NCBI GenBank assembly: GCA_002077065.1
Contig: NAJO01000003.1
Location: forward strand, 558,001-622,000
Direction of reading: 5' to 3'
DNA from: Cryoendolithus antarcticus
Lineage: Eukaryota > Ascomycota > Dothideomycetes > Cladosporiales > Cladosporiaceae
Length of the DNA: 64,000 nucleotides
In this document: piece by piece, positions 9,948 through 19,836 of the stretch
Position numbering within the stretch: the first letter of the stretch is position 1
How the letters are laid out: every line of letters starts with the position of its first letter
Program-made: the position numbers and the translations under genes
Notes under the pieces: model-generated
Databases searched by the model: none
Told to the model about the DNA's origin: nothing
What the model saw: the letters and a program-made list of their open reading frames with translations, nothing else

Positions 9948-11757
9948 ATGGCGGACCAATTTCCCACCCTGGCACAATGTGCTGTCGTGGCGACGAGCTT
10001 GAAGGTCCTACTTTGGCCGGCGTAGTATGTCACACACGTCGGATGACGAACAAGCGCAGCGAGCTGACGGTCAATAGCAAGTCTACAGACTTCGAGGTGC
10101 ACAGAAATTGGTTAGCCATAACGCATTCTCTGCCCATCGATAAGTGGTACTTCGAAGTATGTACAATCAGCTCGTCCCGGTCCATTGACAGCACTGAACC
10201 CATGCCAGGAGACGTCAGAATGGACGCTGGACTACCCTCCCTTCTTCGCACACTTCGAGTGGGTCTTGGGCCGAATTGCGCGCTATGTCGATGCTGCGAT
10301 GCTCCAGATCAACAATCTTGAGTACGACAGCTGGCAGACGATTCACTTCCAGCGAGCGACGGTCATTTTAACGGAGCTCATGCTGGTGTACAGTCTATAC
10401 GCGTACGACTTCCTGTGTTCTTCCCTGAAATGTCACTGACCGGCCTCAGCTTCGTGCGGTCATCTCCAGCAGCAACCAAAAAGCAAGCCCATGCCGTTGC
10501 CCTATCATTGCTGCTTTCGCCAGCACTCTTGATTATTGACCACATCCACTTCCAGTACAATGGCTTCATGTATGGCGTTCTGATCTGGTCGATTGTCTTG
10601 GCTCGGAAGAAGTCCACTCTACTACTCAGTGGCATCATGTTCGCTGTCTTGCTTTGCTTCAAGCATATCTACCTGTATCTGGCGCCTGCATACTTTGCAT
10701 TTTTGCTACGAACTTACTGCCTTGGCCCTCGATCGGTCTTCGACATCAAGTTCGCGAACTGCATCAAGCTCGGTGTCAGTATCGCTGCAGTGTTCGCACT
10801 GGCATTCGGACCATTCGTCTACTGGGAACAAATGCCACAAGTCTTAGCCCGGCTCTTTCCATTCTCCAGAGGACTTTGCCATGCGTATTGGGCTCCGAAT
10901 GTATGGGCCATCTACTCGTTCAGCGACCGAATCCTCATCTATCGTGAGTCAGCCGGTATTCGGTGCACGTCTCACGCTGATGATATTGTCTAGTCGCGCC
11001 ATACCTCAAGCTATCTATCAATTCGGATGCAGTCAATAGCGTCACTCGCGGTCTTGTTGGAGACACCTCATTTGCAGTGTTACCTGAAGTGACGCCTCGG
11101 ATGACCTTCATACTGACATTGGCAGCTCAGATCGTAGGCAGTCCACGTCTCTCGCATTGACCTCTCGCTAACAACTTGTAGCCGGCACTACTGAAGCTCT
11201 TCCTCCAGCCTTCCTGGGACAACTTCGTCGCCACACTTACGCTATGTGGCTATGCTTCCTTCTTGTTTGGCTGGCATGTCCACGAGAAGGCCATCTTGCT
11301 AGTCATTGTGCCCTTTAGCCTGATCGCACTCAAGGATCGACGATACTTCGGCGCATTCCGACCGCTGGCTGTAGCGGGTCATGTTAGCCTGTTCCCATTG
11401 CTGTTCACGGTGCAGGAGTTTCCTGCGAAGACCGTCTATACGCTAGTTTGGTTGATCGCCTTCCTGCTGACGTTCGATAAGCTTGTGCCTGCGTACGTGG
11501 GGCAAAGGGCCAGGTCGCACTTGGAATGTCTGCTGACAAGTCATAGGTCCGAGAAGCCTCGAGTCTTCCTACTGGATCGCTTCTCGCTGCTGTACACCGC
11601 ACTCGCCGTGCCTCTGATGGTCTACACTTCTCTGCTACACCACATGATCTTTGGTGCCAAGTACGAGTTCTTACCACTCATGTTCACCTCGTCCTACTGC
11701 GCGATTGGCGTTGTGGGCAGCTGGCTGAGTTTCTCGGTGGTACACTTCACGGCGTGA
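9948..11757 (+). CDS. ALG8: dolichyl-P-Glc:Glc1Man9GlcNAc2-PP-dolichol glucosyltransferase Alg8
   Basis: ER-membrane glucosyltransferase that adds the second glucose to the lipid-linked oligosaccharide for N-glycosylation. The model, join(9948..10024, 10078..10156, 10209..10402, 10450..10943, 10994..11133, 11182..11492, 11547..11757), gives 501 aa. Introns are 47-54 bp with GT..AG ends, and the junctions restore conserved family text. Examples are [45 protein letters not shown] and [19 protein letters not shown]. Other family blocks are [41 protein letters not shown] and [16 protein letters not shown]. Many hydrophobic spans are present. The last intron (11493-11546) is a multiple of three with no stop, so retention would only insert 18 residues. 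Alg8 rather than Alg6 is chosen from the [11 protein letters not shown] and NLEY blocks. Confidence 0.93.
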
Positions 11758-12597
11758 GGCAGGACCATTACCTGTTCCCTTGCGACACCACCGGCCGTCG
11801 TGTCTGAGCCTCACACCTCACGACACGTTCTCACGACGTGTTGGCTGTGCGCGTGGCAGCCACGGCGTAGGGCACCTGACCGCAATACCACGAGAGCCCA
11901 GACGCACTACTAGCATGAGACGGACTCGCTCATAGTCAATCTGAAGGCCGGACCGGCCGATATCTCTCAGTACTGGTTACGATGACGATGATACACGACT
12001 TGATATCCTGATCGTTGACTTGCAATTATCGTTTATACCCACCTGCACCATGCAAGTCCTTGGGTGAATATCAGGTGGAGCGGAGACGCACCCCGCACTG
12101 AAGTAACCTTGTCAATTCACAAGCAAACTTAAGCTCCACAAAGTCGCAGCCACCAAAATCTGAGTGACTTCAGTATCGACCCTGGCACTAGAGTGTGATT
12201 TGACTGAACTGTCGTGTACACGCAATTCCCTTTCGAGCTCAACTAGTACATTGGAGTGAGCCGCGCGCGATTGCGTTGCTGTTGACTGGGAGTAACTCGA
12301 TTCACTCTCCACCACGATTCCTCAAACGTTTCAGTGGCTCGCATCCGCCAGTCTTAAGCCCTGGGTACGGCAGGCTAACGCTTGCGCAAGAGGGGCCGCA
12401 TGACGGGGTCGTCCCTTGCAGTGGCCGCAACAGGAAGCACCGCAGGACTGAGTTCTTGTTCCTGACGCACGTCAGGCACGCGCTTGACGTTTCCTGCCGA
12501 CCTTAGCTCGAGTAAGTATGGCAATAAAGATGCCTCGCAAATCGCTTCGAGTCTCATCGGCGATTGTATATTCTTCCGTCAGTCTCCAGTCAACAGT
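11758..12597. other. intergenic region
   Basis: About 840 bp between ALG8 and the glutaminase pseudogene. No open frame here has a recognisable domain, and I see no RNA gene, repeat or mobile element. Confidence 0.4.
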
Positions 12598-14622
12598 ATG
12601 CTAGCATTGACATCTTTCCTTGCTGTGTCGGCGGGCTTTTGCGTCGCGCAGTCGACATTCTCCCCTCTTCGTCCTCCTACGATCCCTCTCGCCGTCAGAA
12701 GTCCCTACATGAGCACATGTCAGCAGGCAGGCAGTGATGCAGGTAATGGCGGCTATCTTGCTGGACAATGGCCGACATTTTGGGCGTACGTAAGGATAAT
12801 TTGGATGCGGACCAGACACTGACTACAGATAGTGGAGCGGTCACAGGCTGGACTGGACTATTTCGCGTCGACAATGCCACTTGTATCTGGATGGGTCAGC
12901 CGACACAGACTACTCTGTCCGTCAATCAGACTACCTTTGAGTACACGTCTACAAGAAGCACCTTCACTATGGATGTACTTGGCCAGGTGCAATGAAGATC
13001 ACCTTCTTGAGCCTGGTTGCTCCAGACGATCTGCTTAGGTCATCCCTGCCGTACTCTTACATGGAGGTCGACATCCAGTCTGTGGATGGCAAGCAGCATG
13101 ACGTGCAAATATACACCGACATCTCCGCCGAGTAGGTCAGCGGCGATCGATCAGTTACCGCGCAATGGGGTTATGGCGTCATACAGGATCAACCCCAGCC
13201 TCACTCCTGGCCCGGACCGTCGAGCGCCAGCTGGTCTGCCGCACACCCGTTCAAGATATACGGCACCAAGACGGCGTTCGCTGTACCCACGTCCGTCGCA
13301 CATCCTCCAGAGTACACTCATGCAGCCGGGCAACGCAAGCGGCCAAGCCACGGAGGCAATCGCAGCAGCTTTCCTCACAACAAGTGGCGTCCGCCTGCCA
13401 ATGCTAATGCTGGAGGTGTTGCATACCATCAGGTGTTTAGACAGGAGCAGCAGGAGTCAGTGGAGATCAAGCAGCAGGCGGAGTGGGGAAACTGGTTTTA
13501 TTCGACCTCCAACGTGGAAAGTCTCACACATTAGTCTGGCGCCGATGCAACAGTGCGCTTGCAATTCGTTACCAACGGCTATCTGGCTAACACTGCCGAT
13601 ACGGACTACCGCCCGATCAATCAAGACTACGTTGTATTCGGTTTCAGCAGAGACCTGGGCTCTGTTGGATCGACGAGTCAAAGTATGTTGTTTCAATTGA
13701 GCTTGCATCAGCAAAGTGCGATGCAGTTCCTTGACGCGAACGGGGTGCAAGCTGTGCCCTCGCTCTGGACCAGCTACTTCTCGAGCGACACCGATGCGGT
13801 ACGTTTTTATTTGCAGATGACAGCTGTACCGATGCTGATTTACTCCCTTCTAGCTCAAGTTCTTCTTCGACGACTATGAGACAGGAAGTTCCTTAGCCAC
13901 ATCCCTCGACAACAAGATCGCCTCCGACTCGGTAGCAGCTGGTGGCCAAGATTATTTCAGCTTGACTTCGCTCGCCACTCGACAAGCCTTTGGCGCACTC
14001 GAGGGGACCAATACACCCACGGAGCCTTGGGTCTTCTTGAAGGAGATTTCATCCGATGGTAACGTCCAGACTGTCGATGTCATCTTTCCTTTCCACCTAA
14101 TCGCGATATACCTCAACCCGTCGATGTTGAAGTATTTGCTCGACCCACTCTTCATCCAACAGGAGGCTGGCAACTTTCCGCAAGCGTATCTGAGTATCAG
14201 CTCGAGCCACTGGGGAGCGTCGAAGTGGTACTGATAGGTCACAGCCACTTGACACAAGGCATACCTACACGAAAAGTACAGCCTCTTAGCCACTTGGCAC
14301 TCCTGACACAGCTGACCAAGCAACACAGACGACTGGGAGCTCTTCTGCGCCGCCATCGCCTCCCAAGACACAAAGACCGAGTTCATCTCGACTGTTGCGA
14401 AATGGCTAGGTGTGACACCTACGAATTTCGCTTTCACGGATCTTTACGATACAGTGACCGGGAAGTAAGTGATCTCCAGCAACCGGCTGCACGAGTGCAG
14501 AGACTGACAGAAGGATAGCTATCCCCCTGGGATCACCTTCATCGCTAGACCTGTCGTCGGAGGGCTGTACAGTTTGCTTGCGCTAAAGAGTGCTCCGAGC
14601 AACGGCTATGTGGCCGCGTGAT
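12598..14622 (+). pseudogene. gtaA: GtaA-type secreted glutaminase pseudogene (DUF5127/DUF4965/DUF1793)
   Basis: Relic of the fungal secreted glutaminase A family, which hydrolyses glutamine to glutamate and ammonium outside the cell. It starts with a signal peptide (MLALTSFLAVSAGFCVAQS), then FSPLRPPTIPLAVRSPYMST and GNGGYLAGQWPTFWA. An intact-looking intron leads to GAVTGWTGLFRVDNAT. Lesions are a frameshift near 12988-12994 and TAG at 13133-13135 (I-S-A-E-stop-V-S-G). Another TAG lies at 13532-13534 (L-T-H-stop-S-G-A-D). About 150 or more residues are missing between ...QEAGNFPQAY (near 14190) and PLDTRHTYTKS (near 14247). A further stop lies at 14287-14289. The C-terminus is still legible: TDDWELFCAAIAS, VAKWLGVTPTNFAF, an intron, then YPPGITFIARPVVGG and a stop at 14622. 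Relatives are about 690 aa. Confidence 0.87.
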
Positions 14623-15300
14623 ACAGCCTCGCTTCTCCGACCATATGGAACGTGGACAACGGAGTGTTCGTCATGGCTGGCTTCGCCTAGCTTTACATTA
14701 GCATCCGTGAGAGGCTTCGGGAGCAAGCTTAGATTCACGGTTCAGAATTGCCGCGGTGGAGGAAGTAGTGGCAGCGTTAGAGCCATCAAGGCTTCACCGC
14801 AGTCAACCCGGATGGTGATCCAACTCGTACATCTTCGATATGCCGTCACTGTAATACTATTTGGAGAAAGCATCGATGCAAGTGTGATATGTTTATTATC
14901 CGGCACCAGGCGCATTCCAAGACTCATTCGAAAGTGCTAGTGCTCTCTCGAACGTCCTGCCCCATCCCGGTCTGTGTCATGTATCTCCGTAGGTCCATTA
15001 CCTGGGCGTACTACCCACGCTCCCGATGCAATGCAAAAACGCCCCATGCTATGGCCCAGCTCTTGGGCCGATGCAATGCCACTCTACCCAATTTGCTAAC
15101 ATGAATCAAGACTGCACTTCGGTGATGAGCCACCTTGCACCTTCGTGCCATTTCATCGAGATCGCTCGATCTTTCTCTCTTCGCTTATGCTGCGTTACCA
15201 AGCGAGAAGCCGCCCTTGGTGGTGAAGTGCCAAAGCTCCGAGGGACTGTGACTCAGAATCAGTCATTGCGTCTTCTACATCTCTACGAACGCTGGCAGAC
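14623..15300. other. intergenic region
   Basis: About 680 bp between the glutaminase pseudogene and the 54-aa microprotein gene. No supported gene, RNA or repeat was seen. Confidence 0.4.
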
Positions 15301-15465
15301 TTACAGCTTGGGCTTGGGCAGCGCAGCTTTGCTCTCAATACCGGCCTCCGACGCCTTGAGCGCGGCAACGCTGAAATCTGCGCCTGAGCGGACGGTGTGG
15401 TAGGTTGCGGCGCCGGTAACGGCAAGACCGCTAAAGATGGTGAGGGACTTGAAGATTGCGGACAT
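15301..15465 (-). CDS. 54-aa membrane microprotein, unknown function
   Basis: A small single-exon frame, ATG at 15465-15463 and TAA at 15303-15301. It reads MSAIFKSLTIFSGLAVTG, then AATYHTVRSGADFSV, and ends KAALPKPKL. One hydrophobic segment (about residues 5-20) is followed by an amphipathic polar tail. That layout is typical of small subunits or assembly factors of mitochondrial inner-membrane complexes. I do not recognise the family. Clean start and stop codons, normal codon use and a membrane-protein-like composition argue that it is coding. It is below the usual length cut-off for gene finding and could be missed by automatic annotation. Confidence 0.6.
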   Translation of the reverse strand: MSAIFKSLTIFSGLAVTGAATYHTVRSGADFSVAALKASEAGIESKAALPKPKL

Positions 15466-16315
15466 GACGTCTGATATTGTTGGCTGGAGCTGTGTTTGGG
15501 AGGCGATTGGTGATGATCTGGTGTGTTGTGTCGAGGTAGATCAGGAGTTGGTAGGAGGGTTATATGTTGCTGAGCGAATGTGTTGCGGAGATCGCGGGAG
15601 TGCTGGTGTTGGTACAGAAAGAGCGTTGCTGGTGATGAGTGAAGTGTGAATCGATAAAAGCGTCCAACGTGGCCAGCCGCTCATATAAGAAACGTGTACT
15701 ACCCGTAATCTCCTCCTGCCCGTTTCTTGTGCACAGGCCAGTATCGGTGAAGACTGAATGCTTGATTAGTGGCGCATCGGCAATCTCTGTTGCTCTAGTT
15801 CCATCTTTCACGCGCCAGGCGTGGCGAGGATCCCACAGAATCCCATCAGATCCACAGAATATAGAGAAGACTGGCGGTCAATTGCCCGGATGGACCACGC
15901 CGACGGAAAAGATTTTGCCGCTGAAGCGAAAGACAGGGTTCGCGTTGGGATCGACCCACAAATAGCACGGGTGGCGTTACTGTTCCTGGCTACGAGCTGT
16001 AAGGCTGACCCTGGTGGTAGACTGGCCGACCGGCAGACCTCACCTTATTGAAAATCCTCCGCATTGTATTGCGCAACACAGTCGCGCGTTGTGCATCTCC
16101 TAGCACATCGATATCTTCGACCGGTGCTCGTGGGGAGTCACAATATTGTGCCATCTCAATCCAGAGACGATCGAGCATGACCGCTGCTATGTGGCCTAGT
16201 AGCACTGCACCGGTATGATCAGGGACGACGAATCGCGTTCATGACCACGTGATCACCGTCGATATGCACTGAGTGTGCTAGGATCGTCACCTAGTCGACT
16301 GCTCAATGCTTCGCA
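15466..16315. other. intergenic region
   Basis: About 850 bp separating the microprotein gene from the first HET gene, the two being divergently transcribed. Short open frames on both strands show no domain. It probably holds both promoters. Confidence 0.4.
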
Positions 16316-18253
16316 ATGGCTCCGCATCAGCCTCTCGGAACTGATCACTCTATACGCCTTCTGCGAGTGCATCGTGGCGACAGTGGTCCCATTGTAGGTA
16401 TCTTAAGAAGCTTCGAACTCAACGCAAGTGAGACACCAGCTTACACGCCTGCATCGTATGTATGGGGCGATCCGGCTGATACTGTGTCTATTCGGCTCAA
16501 TGACACACCTTTCGAGGTCCTGCGCTCAGCCTACGGCGTACTGCAGTTGGTGTGCGAACAGCCTGAGTTTCGCGACTCGCCATGGCTATGGATCGACTCG
16601 ATCTGTATCGACTTGGGCAATGACAGCGAGCGGGCAAGTCAAGTGTCTCTGATGCATCAGATCTACGGCAATGCCCAAGGCGCTATCATTTGGCTTGGGG
16701 AAGCGCTGCCAGGCTCTGAAAGGGGCATGAGACTGATGATCGCTATCGCAGATCAGCATGAGCGTGAGGACAAGGGTGATCCTGATCCTATGCTTTACGA
16801 CATGCAAGCCTGGCGAGACTACTACGAGATTGCCAGCCGGCCCTGGTTCAGGCGTATCTGGACCCTCCAGGAGTCTATTCTGCCGAAAGGCGCTAGTCAT
16901 ACTGTACGGTACTACTGTGGAAACACGTTCGCGACTCATAGAGTGGTTATGCGTGCTACTGTAGCCACGGCAAGTCTAGTTCCGAAGAAGGTGCTGCCCG
17001 ATCTTGGAGTCTGGTCGCCGATGTGGTGTCGTCGGCGAATTTACTACTGGCACCGCGGAGACAAGCCTGGTCAGCGGATCAGCTTATTGGCGTTGCTAGC
17101 ATATACTTCGTTCTCGGAGTCCAGCAAGCCAGTAGACCTGATCTACTCTCTCGTTGGATGTATCAATGACTTCGACCGAGCACTCATCGGTCGCCCACGC
17201 TATGACATTCCCTACGAAGCAGTGTATACTGATCTTACAATGCGCTGGATCGCAGCTCATCAGAGTCTAGACATCATCTGCTTCGCTCACATGTTTAGAG
17301 CTGCGGACTCAGACGTACCCTCATGGGTCCCTGACTGGAAAGCGCGTAACAGTCCTTCGACCATCAGAGCAGCGCATACTCCTTTGCTCGTCAGTCAGGC
17401 TGCGAACACACGTATAGGAAGCTTACGGCCGAAGGACGCTATGGATAACCCGCCCGATTGTGCAGTCTACGCTGCGTCTGGAGAGAGTGCACTTTCTGCA
17501 ACTTTCTCCGAGAATGATGAACGGCTCACATGTCAAGGAATAATCATCGACAACATCGACGGCCTGGGTGCGATGGTTGATGGCAGCGATCCAGAGAATA
17601 TCACACAAATTGAGCCTCTTATTGCACCAACATCACGTTCAAATACACAACCATCCGTACAATCAGAACCTCGAGCAGATATTTCGTCAGTGCGTGACAA
17701 TATCGCTCTGTCGCTTGTCCTTGATCGCCGAGACTGGTGCTTCCAGTATCCTGCATCAGCCGATTTCATCACTGCTCATCTGCTGACAGCCGTAGCCGAC
17801 TATGAAGCTGGCAAGCGTGCACGGAACTTTAGGATCAACGAGTTCCGCGCATGGTTTAAGCTCAGTACTGACTTCCTCGTACGTGGTATTAGCTTGCAGA
17901 GCGCCTTTCGGCCTTCAGACTTTGACTACGCGGCTGTCCTGCGTCAGCCTGAGCTGGAACATGCTGCTTGGCCGTTGAGACGATTCACTGATGTTACGAG
18001 CTTGCAGACCATGGCACGCAGGCTACTGGTGACGGACAAGGGGTTCGTCGGGATGGCGCCTCGCACGGCGAGGAAGGGCGATGTGGTAGCCGTGCTACTG
18101 GGCTGCAGTGTACCGGTTGTGATCAGGCGGACTGCTAAATGTGAACATGGCGATAGGTACGACCTGGTCGGGGAGTGCTATCTGCATGGTTTCATGCATG
18201 GGCAGGCCATGCGAGACGGTGCATATACTGTGCAAGATGTGGTGTTGATTTGA
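16316..18253 (+). CDS. heterokaryon-incompatibility (HET) domain protein 1
   Basis: A 645-aa intronless protein with an N-terminal HET domain. The three signature blocks are present: ASYVWGDP near residue 45, WLWIDSICIDLGN near residue 90 and RPWFRRIWTLQE near residue 178. Between the last two lies the usual MHQIYGNAQGAIIWLGE. HET proteins trigger cell death when unlike mycelia fuse, and many act downstream of NLR-like sensors or recognise non-self themselves. The C-terminal half (about 350-645) has no known domain apart from the GMAPRTARKGDVVAVLLG block common near the end of these proteins. No signal peptide or membrane span is seen. It is unlinked to an obvious partner gene and lies 42 kb from the second HET gene. 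Confidence 0.9.
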   Translation: MAPHQPLGTDHSIRLLRVHRGDSGPIVGILRSFELNASETPAYTPASYVWGDPADTVSIRLNDTPFEVLRSAYGVLQLVCEQPEFRDSPWLWIDSICIDLGNDSERASQVSLMHQIYGNAQGAIIWLGEALPGSERGMRLMIAIADQHEREDKGDPDPMLYDMQAWRDYYEIASRPWFRRIWTLQESILPKGASHTVRYYCGNTFATHRVVMRATVATASLVPKKVLPDLGVWSPMWCRRRIYYWHRGDKPGQRISLLALLAYTSFSESSKPVDLIYSLVGCINDFDRALIGRPRYDIPYEAVYTDLTMRWIAAHQSLDIICFAHMFRAADSDVPSWVPDWKARNSPSTIRAAHTPLLVSQAANTRIGSLRPKDAMDNPPDCAVYAASGESALSATFSENDERLTCQGIIIDNIDGLGAMVDGSDPENITQIEPLIAPTSRSNTQPSVQSEPRADISSVRDNIALSLVLDRRDWCFQYPASADFITAHLLTAVADYEAGKRARNFRINEFRAWFKLSTDFLVRGISLQSAFRPSDFDYAAVLRQPELEHAAWPLRRFTDVTSLQTMARRLLVTDKGFVGMAPRTARKGDVVAVLLGCSVPVVIRRTAKCEHGDRYDLVGECYLHGFMHGQAMRDGAYTVQDVVLI

Positions 18254-18749
18254 ATGAGCTACCTTGCATACACTCGCGCTATCTGACAAGGCTCAAGTGT
18301 GTTGCACCGATAATGTGCGCCTTCTCTCCCGTCACGATCGTTCATCCCTGACCGACAGGCAAATGGTCTTCGGCTGTGTCCTGCACTTGGGTTTCGCGCT
18401 CTCACCTCGGCGTATCGATAATCGAATCGCTCGCAGGTCCAGCACCAGCGGTGACGTGAGAGTGCATACTGGACTGGGTACCATTCCTCATAGCCACCAG
18501 GCTGTACCCAAATACTTTGCCGGCCGGCGATTACTTCACCTCGCGCTTGCAGTCACGGTCTTTGCCAGCGTTGCTTGGCCGATGCGGCCCAACCAGCGGC
18601 GTCGGCTCGGTGATGGGGCTGACTTGGCAGCAAACGATGTTGATCAGCTTCGGTGAGCCAAGTTAGTCTTCTTCAGTTGTAGTGAAATCGTGTCGTTCCA
18701 GCTCACGTCAGCTGTTGACATAAGCCCCCGTGTGCACTTCACAGGGCCC
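18254..18749. other. 3' intergenic region
   Basis: About 500 bp between the convergent ends of HET protein 1 and the PHF5A-type gene. A plus-strand frame here (18264-18656) lacks any recognisable domain and coding-like composition, so I do not call a gene. Confidence 0.4.
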
Positions 18750-19076
18750 TCAATGATTCCGGAAATTCTTCTTCTGATAAAACAGATCCGTCCTCGAGCT
18801 GCCCAGATTGATGATTTTCGGACAGCCGTCCCGATCCTTCTCCAGGCGCGTACACTCGAAGCAATAGAAGGCGTCGCTGATGCCTTCGCCACCACAGACG
18901 ACACACTTGTTTTGGTAGTTTCCGAAGCTGCATTCGTCACAGATCCTCACGAGCGTCGTTGGGCGCACGTATGAGTCGCATACCGGACATTTGCCGTCGC
19001 ATTTGTCGCAGAGGCGGCCGATGCTGATGCCGGCGGTCTTCTTGCATTGTACGAGATCGGGGTGATGGCGAGACAT
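18750..19076 (-). CDS. RDS3: PHF5A/Rds3/Ini1 splicing factor (SF3b subunit)
   Basis: Small zinc-binding subunit of the SF3b part of U2 snRNP, which is needed for branch-site recognition. It is 108 aa (family about 107-110) and intronless. It starts [20 protein letters not shown] and carries the full set of CxxC knuckles: [24 protein letters not shown] and a final [17 protein letters not shown]. The ATG at 19076 is fixed by the conserved first residues; the longer upstream frame is not part of the protein. It is one of the most conserved proteins in eukaryotes, so the call is secure. Confidence 0.97.
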   Translation of the reverse strand: MSRHHPDLVQCKKTAGISIGRLCDKCDGKCPVCDSYVRPTTLVRICDECSFGNYQNKCVVCGGEGISDAFYCFECTRLEKDRDGCPKIINLGSSRTDLFYQKKNFRNH

Positions 19077-19836
19077 GGTTTCGCGGAATGATTGAGATTC
19101 TGTTACCGCTGGCAGCCAGGTACTCAAGTTCTCAGTGTAGTGTTGAGCGTGAGTCGGGCAGATTCTCTGAGATTTGTGTGCAGTAAATGTACCATGTGTC
19201 GACACGGTAGAGTTCGACTTTGCCAAGACATGACGTCTAGAATCAAGGTTAGGATGACAAAGCAACTCGCCGTCGACCCCTTTCGATAATCATCTTTTAG
19301 TCCAGATCTGCCAATTTGCAGCCTATGCTTCGTTGCGGACGCTGGTAGCGCATACGCACTGGCAAATCGCACCAAGGAGATGTGTGGTCGCACGCCCGAC
19401 GGGTGCTGACTCAAGATGCAGCTTGCCATGCTTTCTTGCGGAAGCAGCTTATATCCGAGGTACATCTACTCGGAGAGGTACAGCAGCTGGTCATTGAGTT
19501 CTTGAATGGCTCATACTGCCTCTGCACCGCTCTTCAACGTAATGCAGTCCAGCAGAGGGTCTTTACCCGCTCGTCAAGGTATCGACCCTGTCGTGTACTA
19601 GCGCTGATGTTCCGCCCCCAGCTCAGCCGCACCATCTCCGGACCGTCTGGGCTCGAGTGCAGTAAGTCTGCATCCGTTGTGGCTGGCTGATCAGATTCCG
19701 GCACACCTGCGCGCCTGAATAGAAGCACGCGATCCTCAGCCTGTATCGTAGATGATCCTGCGGTTCAAGATCGCATTACACTGCCTTTCATTGTCGAACT
19801 GCCATAGCAAGGGCACATTCGTCCACGACAAGCATC
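19077..19836. other. divergent intergenic region
   Basis: About 760 bp between the divergent starts of RDS3 and the acyl-CoA ligase gene. I see no gene, RNA or repeat that I can support. Confidence 0.4.

Noticed and set aside
13017..13700. 227-aa frame overlapping the glutaminase relic
   Set aside because: Out-of-frame with the recognisable GtaA coding text, so a shadow.
18264..18656. 130-aa plus-strand frame downstream of HET protein 1
   Set aside because: No domain, no coding-like composition, and located between convergent genes where a 3' UTR is expected.
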